A model generated the notes under the pieces. That model saw only the letters and a list, made by a program, of their open reading frames with translations. It searched no databases and was not told where the DNA came from. Made by a program: the position numbers and the translations under genes. A DNA stretch of 64,000 bases from NCBI RefSeq assembly GCF_001641335.1, contig NZ_LVEM01000004.1, positions 872,100 through 936,099 of the forward strand, in the 5' to 3' direction. Origin of the DNA: Bradyrhizobium stylosanthis. GTDB lineage: Bacteria; Pseudomonadota; Alphaproteobacteria; Rhizobiales; Xanthobacteraceae. Positions 16,762-25,556 of the stretch are shown piece by piece. The stretch's first letter is position 1; each line of letters begins with the position of its first letter.

Positions 16762-17853
16762 TCAACCTGCCATCACGGTATGCCCGGCCTGGTACCAGAG
16801 CATGATCTCGCGCGGAATATTGTGCAGCGACACGACCTTCTCGACGCCGCCATGGGCGATGGCTTCCTTGGGCATGCCGAACACCACGCAGCTCTCTTCG
16901 TCCTGCGCCCGTGTCGAGGCACCGAGCTTGCGCATCTCCAGCATGCCGCGCGCGCCGTCATCGCCCATGCCGGTCATGATGACGCCGAGCGCATTGGCGC
17001 CGGCATGCTGCGCCGCCGAGCGGAACAGCACGTCGACGGACGGGCGATGCCGCGACACTGGCGGGCCGTCCTTGATCGCGATCTGATAGCGCAGGCCGAT
17101 GCGCTGCAGCAGCATGTGACGGGCGCCCGGCGCGATATAGGCGCAGCCCGGCAGCACTGGCTCGCCGTCCTCGGCCTCCTTGACCCGGATCTGGCAGACA
17201 CTGTCGAGGCGCCTGGCAAACGCCGCGGTGAAACCCGCCGGCATGTGCTGGACGATGACGATGGGCGGACAATGCGCCGGCAGCATTTCCAGGACGTCGT
17301 TCAACGCTTCGGTGCCGCCTGTCGAGGCGCCGATGCAGACGATGCGTTCCGTGGTCGGCCGGACCTTGCCCTGCACCGGCGGCGGGATGATGGCGTCGGC
17401 CGTCAGCTTCCTCTCGATCACGCGACGTTCCGCGCGCGGGCGGACCCGCGCACGCGCCGCCGATTTGACCGCCTCGCGCAGTCGCGTGGAGCATTCGAAC
17501 AGGGCCTGGCGCGTGTCGATCTTCGGCTTCGGCACGATGTCGACCGCGCCCGCCTCGAACGCCTCGAACATCACGTGGGAGCCCTCCTCGGTCAGCGAGG
17601 AGCAGATGATCACCGGAATCGGACGCTGCGCCATGATCTTGCGCAGGAAGGTCATGCCGTCCATGCGCGGCATTTCGAGATCGAGGATGATGACGTCGGG
17701 CAGTTCCTTCTCGAGGCGCTTGGCCGCGACGAAGGGATCGGAGGCCGTCGCCATCACCTCGATATCGGGATCTTCGCAGAGGATCGTCTGAAGGATTTGG
17801 CGCACCGACGCCGAATCGTCCACGATCAGCACGCGAACTTTCTCCCTCGGCAT
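16762..17853 (-). CDS. cheB: Chemotaxis response regulator protein-glutamate methylesterase
   Basis: This 363-residue cytoplasmic enzyme removes methyl groups from chemoreceptor glutamates and is activated by phosphorylation from CheA. The receiver domain (1-125) has VDDSAS, the phosphoacceptor Asp in LDLEMPRMDG, and KPK near residue 110. After a basic linker, the methylesterase domain has IGASTGG (catalytic Ser), VQHMPAGF (His) and MTGMGDDG (Asp). All key residues are present. It lies between cheR, 16 bases upstream, and the unusual soluble protein. Confidence 0.96.
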   Translation of the reverse strand: MPREKVRVLIVDDSASVRQILQTILCEDPDIEVMATASDPFVAAKRLEKELPDVIILDLEMPRMDGMTFLRKIMAQRPIPVIICSSLTEEGSHVMFEAFEAGAVDIVPKPKIDTRQALFECSTRLREAVKSAARARVRPRAERRVIERKLTADAIIPPPVQGKVRPTTERIVCIGASTGGTEALNDVLEMLPAHCPPIVIVQHMPAGFTAAFARRLDSVCQIRVKEAEDGEPVLPGCAYIAPGARHMLLQRIGLRYQIAIKDGPPVSRHRPSVDVLFRSAAQHAGANALGVIMTGMGDDGARGMLEMRKLGASTRAQDEESCVVFGMPKEAIAHGGVEKVVSLHNIPREIMLWYQAGHTVMAG

Positions 17854-17869
17854 TGTGGTTGCGCTCCGG

Positions 17870-18724
17870 CTAGACCTGGAAAATGGTTGGCTGAACTTGC
17901 TTCAAGCCCGGCACTGCACTGTGAATCATCGATTCCGAATGTCCGACCAGCAGATAGCCGCCCGGCCGCAAATGGTTGCACAATTGCTCGATCACCTTGC
18001 GCTGCGTCTCCCGCTCGAAATAGATCAGGACGTTGCGGCAGAAGATGATGTCGACGTCGCGATCGACGGGATAGGACGCATCCATGAGGTTCATCCGCAT
18101 GAAATGCGTCATGCGCCGCAGCTCCGGCACCACCCGCACCTCGCCGCGCAACTTGTCCCGCGACGACAGGAAATATCGCTTCACGAAGTTCTCGGGCACC
18201 GGCGACAGCACGTCGCGGGTGTAGATCGCGGTCTTGGCGAGGCGCAGCACCGCGGTCGAGATGTCGGTCCCGAGAATACGGTATTGAAACCGCGAGCCGC
18301 TCCGCGTCATGTCGTCCAGCACCATCGCGGTGGTATAGGCTTCCATGCCGGTGGAGCTCGCCGAGCTCCAGACCTTCAGGTTCGCGCTCCGGCGGCCATG
18401 CGATTTGAGCAAGGCGGGGACGGCGACCTCCCGCATGAAGGTGAAGTGCTGGGGTTCGCGGAAGAAGTCGGTCTTGTTGGTCGTCACCACATCGATCAGA
18501 TGGGTGAGCTCGGTGTCGAAATGGTCGGCCTCGAACAGGTTGTCGACATATTCGTTGAGGTCGGAGAAATTCAACGCGCGCACGCGCTTGTGCAACCGCC
18601 CCTCCAGCATCAGCCGCTTGCCCTGCGGCAGCTTGATGCCGACCTGGCCCTCGATCAGTTCGGCGATGGTCCGGAAGTGGCGGTCCGACAGATGCACGGC
18701 CGTATCCTGCATGGCGGGCATCAT
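17870..18724 (-). CDS. cheR: Chemotaxis protein methyltransferase
   Basis: This 284-residue S-adenosylmethionine-dependent enzyme methylates receptor glutamates. The N-terminal helical domain has GIKLPQGKRLMLEGRL. The catalytic domain has TTNKTDFFREP, VWSSASSTGMEAYT, LGTDIS, DIIFCRNVLIYF and LLVGHSE. The SAM-binding loop normally reads STGEEPY. Here it is STGMEAY, so the first Glu and the Pro are replaced. The rest looks intact and the protein is probably active. It follows the second mcp after a strong hairpin. Confidence 0.93.
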   Translation of the reverse strand: MMPAMQDTAVHLSDRHFRTIAELIEGQVGIKLPQGKRLMLEGRLHKRVRALNFSDLNEYVDNLFEADHFDTELTHLIDVVTTNKTDFFREPQHFTFMREVAVPALLKSHGRRSANLKVWSSASSTGMEAYTTAMVLDDMTRSGSRFQYRILGTDISTAVLRLAKTAIYTRDVLSPVPENFVKRYFLSSRDKLRGEVRVVPELRRMTHFMRMNLMDASYPVDRDVDIIFCRNVLIYFERETQRKVIEQLCNHLRPGGYLLVGHSESMIHSAVPGLKQVQPTIFQV

Positions 18725-18816
18725 GGCTGCGCGCCCCGGTCCATGGCCGGCTGCACTGAATGTCGGGCCATACGGGCCATCTGCAATCCTACACGTTTAC
18801 GCAATGACTGAAGGCA

Positions 18817-18842
18817 GACCGGCCCCCAAAGGGGGGCCGGTC
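18817..18842. terminator. Strong GC hairpin between mcp and cheR
   Basis: Arms GACCGGCCCCC and GGGGGCCGGTC are perfectly complementary over eleven bases around AAAG, 11 bases after the mcp stop on the leftward transcript. No T-run follows on that strand. It may be a partial terminator or a stabilising stem that lowers cheRB expression relative to the receptors. Confidence 0.5.
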
Positions 18843-18853
18843 TCTTAAGAGGC

Positions 18854-20653
18854 TCAGCGCTGGAAGTCGGCGTCGCGGTCGTCCTCGCCGTCGTTCATGT
18901 CGAAGGCGAAGCCGCCGCCACCGGCAGCCTTCACGGCGCGCGCAGGCTTTGCCATCGGCTTCTTGGCCGGGCGCTCGGCCGCCGCCATGGTCGCCGCCTT
19001 CGCGCGCAACTGGGTCACAGCGCGGTCGATCGGCGCGGCCTGGCTCTTGCCCTGCTCGATACGGAAATAGGCGATGGTCGACTGCAGCTGCTCGGCCTGC
19101 GAGGCGAGCTCTTCCGAGGTCGAGGACACCTGCTCGGAGGCGCTGGCGTTCTGCTGGCCGACCTTGTCGAGCTGCTGGATTGCCTGGTTGATCTGCGCCG
19201 AACCGACGTCCTGCTCGCGGCAGGCCGCCGTGATCTCCTCGACGAGCTCGGCGGTCCGCTTGATGTCGGGGACGAGCTTGGAGAGCATGCTGCCCGCCTC
19301 CTGCGCCACCTTCACGGTGTCGGCCGAGAGCGTGCCGATTTCGGCCGCGGCCGCCTGGCTCCGCTCCGCGAGCTTGCGTACCTCGGAGGCGACCACCGCA
19401 AAGCCCTTGCCATGCTCGCCGGCCCGCGCGGCCTCGACCGCCGCGTTGAGCGCGAGCAGGTCGGTCTGGCGTGCGATCTCCTGCACGATGGTGATCTTCT
19501 CGGCGATGGTCTGCATCGCGTTGACGGCGCGGCCGACCGCGGCGCCGCTGGCCTCGGCGTCCTTGGCCGACTGCGCGGCGATCTTCTCGGTCTGGTTGGC
19601 GTTGTCGGCGTTCTGCTTCACGTTCGATGCCATCTCCTCCATCGAGGAGGAAGCTTCCTCGGCGGACGAAGCCTGCTCGGTCGCGCCCTGCGAGAGCTGC
19701 TCGGCACTAGCGGACAGCTCCTGGCTGCCAGCGGAGACGTTCTGCGCCGCGGTCAGGGCTTCCGACACGATCTGGCGAAGCTTCTCCACCATGCGCTCGA
19801 GCGCCAGGCCAAGCGTGTCCTTGTCCGACAGCGGCTTGGCCTCGACCGTGAGATCGCCCTGCGCGATTTGATTGGCGAGCGCCGCCGTCGCATTGAGGTT
19901 CACCGTCATCCCATTCAGCGACTTGATGAGATCGCCGATCTCGTCGTTGCTGGAGGACCCGATCTTGTGACTGAGATCGCCGATCGCCACCGCATCGGCA
20001 AGGCCGACGGCCTGCGCCAGCGCCCGGCTGATGTTGAGCGCGATCCAGGTTGCCGCGATCGCGGCGATCAGGAGCGAGGCGATGACCAGGCTCATCAGGA
20101 TGAGTTCGGCGCGGGCGCCGTCCTGCTTGGCCTGCTCGGCCTGCTCGGCCATGTTCTTCTTGACGTTCTTGATGTAGCCGTCGGCCGCCTCGATCGCGTC
20201 CGCAACGACCTTGCGGCCGTCGTGCATGGAGCGATCCAGCGCCTGAGGCTTGTCGGCCTTCGCAAGCCTGACGGTCTCGTCCTGATAGGCGTTCAGCCTG
20301 GCGAACGCGGCGTTGAAGCTGTCCATCAGCTTCTTGCCGCTTTCGCTGGCCGCGGCGTAGATCTCGTCCTTGGACTTGGCGACCGCTTCGCGGTTCTTGA
20401 TCAGATCGGCCCGGAACTGCTCCCACTCGGCGTCGGACGACGCCAGGATCGAATTCTTCTCCGAGCGGACGAGGAACAGGATGCCCTCTTTCAGCTCGGC
20501 GGCCTTTTCCATCCGGCCCGCGCGGCTGACCAGCAGCTCGGTGGTGGCGACCATGTCGGCCAGCTTCAAATAGCCGACCGCGCCGGCGATCATGGACAGC
20601 AGGATGACGACGCCGAATGCGCTGGCAAGCTTGGCTTTGACGGTGAATCTCAT
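18854..20653 (-). CDS. Methyl-accepting chemotaxis protein with extended HAMP region
   Basis: This 599-residue transmembrane receptor has an N-terminal membrane segment (about 10-32), a helical periplasmic domain of the four-helix-bundle type, a second membrane segment near 190-212, and a HAMP region. It has about 45 extra residues (NATAALANQIAQGDLTVEA and following) that look like a second HAMP unit missing from the sister receptor. The signalling domain has the canonical tip EIARQTDLLALNAAVEAARA and then GEHGKGFAVVASEVRKLAER. The tail ends DDRDADFQR, with no NWETF-type CheR-binding pentapeptide. I chose ATG 20653 (MRFTVKAKL), matching the sister gene. Confidence 0.94.
   Translation of the reverse strand: MRFTVKAKLASAFGVVILLSMIAGAVGYLKLADMVATTELLVSRAGRMEKAAELKEGILFLVRSEKNSILASSDAEWEQFRADLIKNREAVAKSKDEIYAAASESGKKLMDSFNAAFARLNAYQDETVRLAKADKPQALDRSMHDGRKVVADAIEAADGYIKNVKKNMAEQAEQAKQDGARAELILMSLVIASLLIAAIAATWIALNISRALAQAVGLADAVAIGDLSHKIGSSSNDEIGDLIKSLNGMTVNLNATAALANQIAQGDLTVEAKPLSDKDTLGLALERMVEKLRQIVSEALTAAQNVSAGSQELSASAEQLSQGATEQASSAEEASSSMEEMASNVKQNADNANQTEKIAAQSAKDAEASGAAVGRAVNAMQTIAEKITIVQEIARQTDLLALNAAVEAARAGEHGKGFAVVASEVRKLAERSQAAAAEIGTLSADTVKVAQEAGSMLSKLVPDIKRTAELVEEITAACREQDVGSAQINQAIQQLDKVGQQNASASEQVSSTSEELASQAEQLQSTIAYFRIEQGKSQAAPIDRAVTQLRAKAATMAAAERPAKKPMAKPARAVKAAGGGGFAFDMNDGEDDRDADFQR
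19065..19750 (-). repeat. Signalling-domain DNA near-duplicated in the two receptor genes
   Basis: The coding DNA for the signalling domain here and at about 21495-22175 is almost the same base for base, including many silent positions. The periplasmic halves differ much more. The boundaries are approximate and judged by eye. This suggests recent duplication or gene conversion between the tandem receptors. Confidence 0.7.
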
Positions 20654-20707
20654 GTCAGTCTCGTTGGTTCGAATTGGGGTGCTACGCTTGATCACGCACA
20701 GGCAAAC

Positions 20708-21196
20708 TCAGGCAGCGCGGGATGAATCCGCGGCCGTATTACGTCCCTCAGGGATCTCGTCATTCGCCATCAGCTTGGCGAGATCGAAGATCACGACGAA
20801 TTTCTCGCCCTTGCGGCCGATGCCGGCGGCATAGTCGGACTGCCATTTGCCGCCGACCTCGGGGATGGGCTCGATCGCCTGCTCGTCGATGTCGGTGACC
20901 TCGAACACGCAATCGGCGACGAAGCCGACGCCGACCAGGCGGTCCTTCATCGGCACGTCGAGGATGATGATGCGCGTCGCCTCGGTCGCCGCCACGCTGG
21001 GTAGGCCGAGCTTGGTCCGGAGATCGACGATCGGATAGCCGGCTCCGCGCACGTCGATCATGCCGAGCAGGAAGTTCGGTGCATGCGGCAGCCGCGAGAT
21101 CGGCCGCATGTCGAGGATTTCGCGGACGTTGCGGATGCTGATGCCGAACGTCTCGCCGGCGAGCCCGAGCGTCAGATATTGCGAGGTTGCGGCCAT
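20708..21196 (-). CDS. cheW: Chemotaxis coupling protein CheW (second copy)
   Basis: This 162-residue scaffold couples receptors to CheA. It has the CheW fold: a YLTLGLAGETFGI strand near the start, VREILDM, LGMIDVRGAGYPIVDLR, and a C-terminal FVVIFDLAKLM. The usual NLRG reads DVRG here. I chose ATG 21196 (MAATSQYLTLGL). Residues encoded further upstream do not look coding. It lies between the two mcp genes and is diverged from the other cheW of this operon. Confidence 0.93.
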   Translation of the reverse strand: MAATSQYLTLGLAGETFGISIRNVREILDMRPISRLPHAPNFLLGMIDVRGAGYPIVDLRTKLGLPSVAATEATRIIILDVPMKDRLVGVGFVADCVFEVTDIDEQAIEPIPEVGGKWQSDYAAGIGRKGEKFVVIFDLAKLMANDEIPEGRNTAADSSRAA

Positions 21197-21232
21197 GATG
21201 CAGTCCAGAGGTCTCGGGGTTAGGAAACGAGG

Positions 21233-21256
21233 ACGGTCCGGCGCGAGCCGGACCGT
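21233..21256. terminator. Hairpin between mcp and second cheW
   Basis: ACGGTCCGGC and GCCGGACCGT are perfect ten-base arms around GCGA, four bases after the mcp stop on the leftward transcript. There is no T-run. It mirrors the hairpin after the second mcp, so each cheW-mcp unit ends in a stem. Confidence 0.5.
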
Positions 21257-21260
21257 TTGA

Positions 21261-22958
21261 TCAGCGTTGAAACTCGGCGTCGCGGTCGTCTTCGCCGTCA
21301 TGCATGTCGAAGGCGAAACCGCCGCCGCCGGCAACCTTCATCGCGCGTGCCGGCTTGCGGACGGGCATGGGCTTTTTCGCGCCGCGATCCGCCGCCGCCA
21401 TGTGCGCGGCCTTGGCGCGCAGCTGGGTGACGGCACGATCGATCGGCGCAGGCGCGGCGCGCTCTTGCCGGCCGGTATGTTCGATGCGGAAGAACGAGAT
21501 GGTCGACTGCAACTGCTCGGCCTGCGAGGCGAGCTCCTCCGAGGTCGAGGACACCTGTTCGGAGGCGCTGGCGTTCTGCTGGCCGACCTTGTCGAGCTGC
21601 TGGATCGCCTGGTTGATCTGCGCCGAGCCGACGTCCTGCTCGCGGCAGGCGGCGGTGATCTCCTGGACCAGCTCGGCCGTCTTCTTGATGTCGGGGACCA
21701 GCTTGGAGAGCATGTCGCCGGCTTCCTGCGCGACCTTCACGGTCTCGGTCGACAGCGTGCCGATGTCGGCCGCCGCCGCCTGGCTGCGCTCGGCGAGCTT
21801 GCGCACCTCGGAGGCAACCACGGCAAAGCCCTTGCCGTGCTCGCCGGCGCGCGCGGCCTCGACCGCCGCGTTGAGCGCCAGCAGGTCGGTCTGGCGTGCG
21901 ATCTCCTGCACGATGGTGATCTTCTCGGCGATGGTCTGCATGGCCTGGACGGCGCGGCCCACGGCGACGCCGCTCGCTTCGGCATCCTGGGCCGATCGCG
22001 CTGCGATCTTCTCGGTCTGGTTGGCGTTGTCGGCGTTCTGCTTCACGTTCGAGGCCATCTCCTCCATCGAGGAGGAGGCTTCCTCGGCGGACGAAGCCTG
22101 CTCGGTCGCGCCCTGCGACAGCTGCTCGGCACTCGCGGACAGCTCCTGGCTGCCGGCGGAGACGTTGCTGGCCGCGGTGAGCGCCTCCTCGACGACCTGC
22201 CGAAGCTTGTCCACCATCATGTTCAGCGATTTGACGAGATCGCCGATCTCGTCATTGCTCGAGACGTCGATCGTCTGGCTGAGATCGCCGCTTGCCACTG
22301 CACCGGCGAGACCGACCGCGCGGCCGAGACCACGGGCGATGCTGATCGAAATCCAGATCGCGGCGATCAGGCCGATCGCGAGCGATGCCACGACGGCCGA
22401 CACCAGCAACATGTGGGAGCGATTGCCGTCCTCGTGCGCCTGGGCGGCCTGGTCGGCCATGTTCTTCTTGACGTTGGCGACGTACGCGCCGGCGGCTTCC
22501 ATGGCCTCGCCGACGGCCTTGCGAACCTCGGTCATCGAGCGCTCGGCGGCTTTCGCCTTGTCGGTCCGGGCGGTCTTCAGCGCTTCATCCTGAACCGCAT
22601 TCATCCGCGTATAGGCGGCGCCGAAGTTCTCGATCAGCTTCTTGCCTTCGGACGAAGCCGCCGCGTGGATCTCTTCCTTCAGCTTGAGAAGCGTTTCGCG
22701 CTGCTTGGCGATCTCGGCGAGGAAACGATCCGCGTCGCCCTCGGGAGCCATGATGAGATTCTTCTCGGCGCGAACCTGGATCAGGATGCCCTTCTCGATT
22801 TCCGCCGCACGGTCCATCCGGCCCGCACGCGACACCAGGCTGTCGGCGGTGTCGATCATCTCGCTCAGCTTCACATAAGCGAGACCGCCCGCCGCCATCG
22901 AGAGCAGCAGGACCACGCCGAACGCGCTGGCAAGTTTTGCCTTGACCGTAAATCTCAT
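21261..22958 (-). CDS. Methyl-accepting chemotaxis protein (single HAMP)
   Basis: This 565-residue receptor starts MRFTVKAKLASAFGVVLLLS, almost the same as its sister. It has a helical periplasmic four-helix-bundle-type domain (about 33-188), a second membrane segment near 190-212, and one HAMP domain with NDEIGDLVKSLN. The signalling domain is nearly identical to that of the sister receptor, including the tip EIARQTDLLALNAAVEAARA. The tail ends DDRDAEFQR. The sensed ligand is unknown. The diverged periplasmic halves suggest that the two receptors sense different signals. Confidence 0.94.
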   Translation of the reverse strand: MRFTVKAKLASAFGVVLLLSMAAGGLAYVKLSEMIDTADSLVSRAGRMDRAAEIEKGILIQVRAEKNLIMAPEGDADRFLAEIAKQRETLLKLKEEIHAAASSEGKKLIENFGAAYTRMNAVQDEALKTARTDKAKAAERSMTEVRKAVGEAMEAAGAYVANVKKNMADQAAQAHEDGNRSHMLLVSAVVASLAIGLIAAIWISISIARGLGRAVGLAGAVASGDLSQTIDVSSNDEIGDLVKSLNMMVDKLRQVVEEALTAASNVSAGSQELSASAEQLSQGATEQASSAEEASSSMEEMASNVKQNADNANQTEKIAARSAQDAEASGVAVGRAVQAMQTIAEKITIVQEIARQTDLLALNAAVEAARAGEHGKGFAVVASEVRKLAERSQAAAADIGTLSTETVKVAQEAGDMLSKLVPDIKKTAELVQEITAACREQDVGSAQINQAIQQLDKVGQQNASASEQVSSTSEELASQAEQLQSTISFFRIEHTGRQERAAPAPIDRAVTQLRAKAAHMAAADRGAKKPMPVRKPARAMKVAGGGGFAFDMHDGEDDRDAEFQR

Positions 22959-22995
22959 TTCCAGCCCCTACCCCAGTCTCGCCCGAGACCTCATT

Positions 22996-23457
22996 TCAAT
23001 TCAGGATGCGTTCCATGTTGGGAACGATGACGAATTCCTCACGCCATTTGGCGATGAAGCGAATGAACTCCGGCTTCCAGTGCATGCCGACGCGCGGCGT
23101 CTGCTGTACGTCGGTCTGCGATATCTCCGTGACCTCGTAGACCTTGTCCGCGGTGACGCCGACCAGAACGGGCTCGCCGTCGAGTTGGAGCTCGATGACG
23201 ACGATGCGCGTGTCTTCCGAGTTGTCGAGCTGCGGCATGCCGAAACGGATGCGCAGGTCCGCGAGCGGAATGACGTTGCCGCGCACGTTGATCACGCTGG
23301 GAACGAAGGCCCGCGCGCCCGCCACCTTGGTGACGGGGACGGGATCGATGATCTCGCGCACGAGGCCCGCATCGAGCGCGAACTTCTCCTCGCCGAGCCC
23401 GATCATCACGACCTGCATCGCGCCGGTCTGTTGCTCGCCGGCCAACCCTTCGTTCAT
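22996..23457 (-). CDS. cheW: Chemotaxis coupling protein CheW (first copy)
   Basis: This 153-residue coupling protein has the CheW segments VVMIGLGEEKFALD, LVREIIDPVPVTKV, VINVRGNVIPLADLR with a standard NVRG, and VADKVYEV-type TADKVYEVTEI. Its ATG overlaps the cheA stop codon (TGATG), so translation is probably coupled. An in-frame GTG one codon earlier is possible. It precedes the first mcp. Confidence 0.93.
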   Translation of the reverse strand: MNEGLAGEQQTGAMQVVMIGLGEEKFALDAGLVREIIDPVPVTKVAGARAFVPSVINVRGNVIPLADLRIRFGMPQLDNSEDTRIVVIELQLDGEPVLVGVTADKVYEVTEISQTDVQQTPRVGMHWKPEFIRFIAKWREEFVIVPNMERILN

Positions 23458-25556
23458 CACGCCGCCTCGCTGATGTGCTGCTTCTCGACCTTCGACTGCG
23501 CCAGCGTGACGAGCTGGGCGACGTCGAGGATCAGCGCCGCCGTGCCGTCACCGAGAATAGTTGCGCCGGAGAAGATCGTGACGTCGGAATGCAGCTTGGA
23601 GAGCGACTTGATCACGGTCTGGTGGTTGCCGATGATCTGGTCGGCGACGAGACCGACGCGGGTCTCGCCGGTCGAGATGATGATCGTCTTCTGGTGCTTG
23701 TCCGGCGAACCCGACGCCGTCAGGAGCTGGCGCAGGCGCAGGAACGGAACGAGGTTGCCGCGCACGTTGAGGAAGTTGCGGCCGCGCGAGCGCTCGTCCT
23801 CGGCCGTCAGCTCGACGCATTCCTCCACTGCCGACAGCGGAATGATGTAGCGGCCTTCGCCGACGCGGATCAGCAGGCCTTCGATGATCGCGAGGGTCAG
23901 CGGCAGGCGCAGCGTCACCGTGGTGCCCTGGCCCGGCCTGGTCGTCAGGTCGATCGAGCCGCGCATGTTCTCGATGGTGCGCTTGACCACGTCCATGCCG
24001 ACGCCGCGGCCCGACAGCGCCGAGATGGTCTGCGCAGTCGAGAAGCCCGGGTGGAACAGGAACTGGTGGATCTCGTGATCGCTCAGCACCGCGCCGGCGG
24101 CAATCAGGCCCTGCTCTTCCGCCTTGGCGCGGATGCGCGCGGTGTTGAGGCCGCCGCCATTGTCCTTCACGGTGACGAGCACCTGGGCGCCCGAATGAAC
24201 GGCAGCGAGCTCGATCCGGCCCTGCTCGGTCTTGCCGTTGGCAGCACGGGTTGCGGTATCCTCGATGCCGTGGTCGATGGCGTTGCGGATCAGGTGCACC
24301 AGCGGATCCGCCAGGCACTCGATCATGGTCTTGTCGAGCTCGGTGTCCTCGCCCGAGGTGACGAATTCGACCGGCTTCGACAGGTCGCGCGACAGATCAT
24401 GCACCAGGCGGCGGAAGCGGCCGAACAGCGAGCCGATCGGCACCATGCGGGCGCCCATCGTGGTGTCGCGCAGGGAGGACGCGAGACGCTCGATCTCCTC
24501 GGCAATGATCTTGATCGAAAGATCGGAGCCCGAGGCGGCGAGCTGGCTCAGCCGCGCCTGGGCAATGACGAGCTCGCCGACCCGGTCCATCAGTTCGTCG
24601 AGGCGCTCGGCCTGCACGCGAACGGTGGCGATGCCGCGCTCGTCGCGCTTGGCCTCGGGCTTCGGCTCGGGCTTGGCTTCGTGCTTGGGCTCCGGCTTCG
24701 ACTCGGATTTCGACTCTGCCTTCGCGACGGGCTGCGCGGCGACTGGCGCGGCAACAGCCTCCAGCACCGGTGCAGGAATCTCGGTCTCCGGCGCCGGCTC
24801 CTCGTCGAGGAGCTGGAACAGCGGCATCGGCGCAGGCGCTTCGACCTGCTCCAGCGGCGAGAGCGTCAACTTCATCTCGTCCGAGACGAACATGAAGACG
24901 TCGTCGATCGCGTCCTTGCCGCAGGCCGCGTGCAGCTTGACGTCCCACTTCAGATAGCAGTCTTCCGGCTCCATCTCGTCGAGGAACGGGATGCCGTCGG
25001 TGACGGGCACGACGAAGCAGGGGCCGAGCTTGCAGAGATCCTCAAGCAGGTCGAGCGGGTTCGAGCCGTTGCGCAGGATGTGGGATTCGAATTCGAGATA
25101 GAGATGCCAGCCGGCCTGCTTGCTGTCGGCCGGCGCCGGCGGCGGCACCTCCGCGATCGCCTCGAGGGGAGCTGCGGGCTGGTCCGACGACACGAAGCGC
25201 CTGAGATCGTCGAGAATGGCCTCGCCGATGATGTCGTCGGTCGATTGCGGATCCTCGATCAGCGCGCGGATATAATCCTTGGCGGCGAGCGCGACCGAGA
25301 TCAGCTCCTGGGTCGGCTTGATCTCGCCCTTGCGGACGCGGTCGAAGGCGGTCTCGAATTCATGGGTGAAGGAGGCGACCTTGTCGAAGCCGAACATCGC
25401 GCCCGAGCCCTTGATCGTATGCAGGGCGCGGAACGCGGAATCGACCAGCTCGCGGTCGTCGGGACGCTGGCCGAGGTCGAGCAGGGCCCCTTCCAGGACC
25501 TCGAACAGCTCGTTGGCTTCCTGGCGAAAGACCTCGGTCGGGTCCATCGCGTTCAT
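23457..25556 (-). CDS. cheA: Chemotaxis sensor histidine kinase
   Basis: This 699-residue cytoplasmic kinase phosphorylates CheY and CheB. The N-terminal HPt domain has RALHTIKGSGAMFGF with His46 as phosphoacceptor. A middle region probably binds response regulators. It is followed by a Lys/Pro/Glu-rich linker near residues 265-300 (KPEPKHEAKPEPK). The dimerisation domain starts TVRVQAERLDELMDRVGEL. The ATP-binding domain has LVHLIRNAIDHGIE, a KDNGGGL box and GRGVGMDVVKRTI. The C-terminal CheW-like domain has NVRGNLVPFLRL. The start overlaps the cheY stop by four bases (ATGA). Confidence 0.97.
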   Translation of the reverse strand: MNAMDPTEVFRQEANELFEVLEGALLDLGQRPDDRELVDSAFRALHTIKGSGAMFGFDKVASFTHEFETAFDRVRKGEIKPTQELISVALAAKDYIRALIEDPQSTDDIIGEAILDDLRRFVSSDQPAAPLEAIAEVPPPAPADSKQAGWHLYLEFESHILRNGSNPLDLLEDLCKLGPCFVVPVTDGIPFLDEMEPEDCYLKWDVKLHAACGKDAIDDVFMFVSDEMKLTLSPLEQVEAPAPMPLFQLLDEEPAPETEIPAPVLEAVAAPVAAQPVAKAESKSESKPEPKHEAKPEPKPEAKRDERGIATVRVQAERLDELMDRVGELVIAQARLSQLAASGSDLSIKIIAEEIERLASSLRDTTMGARMVPIGSLFGRFRRLVHDLSRDLSKPVEFVTSGEDTELDKTMIECLADPLVHLIRNAIDHGIEDTATRAANGKTEQGRIELAAVHSGAQVLVTVKDNGGGLNTARIRAKAEEQGLIAAGAVLSDHEIHQFLFHPGFSTAQTISALSGRGVGMDVVKRTIENMRGSIDLTTRPGQGTTVTLRLPLTLAIIEGLLIRVGEGRYIIPLSAVEECVELTAEDERSRGRNFLNVRGNLVPFLRLRQLLTASGSPDKHQKTIIISTGETRVGLVADQIIGNHQTVIKSLSKLHSDVTIFSGATILGDGTAALILDVAQLVTLAQSKVEKQHISEAA

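Noticed and set aside
21267..23030. Long open frame antisense to the first mcp gene
   Set aside because: Shadow of the receptor gene. It repeats in the same way over the sister receptor, as expected for an antisense frame.
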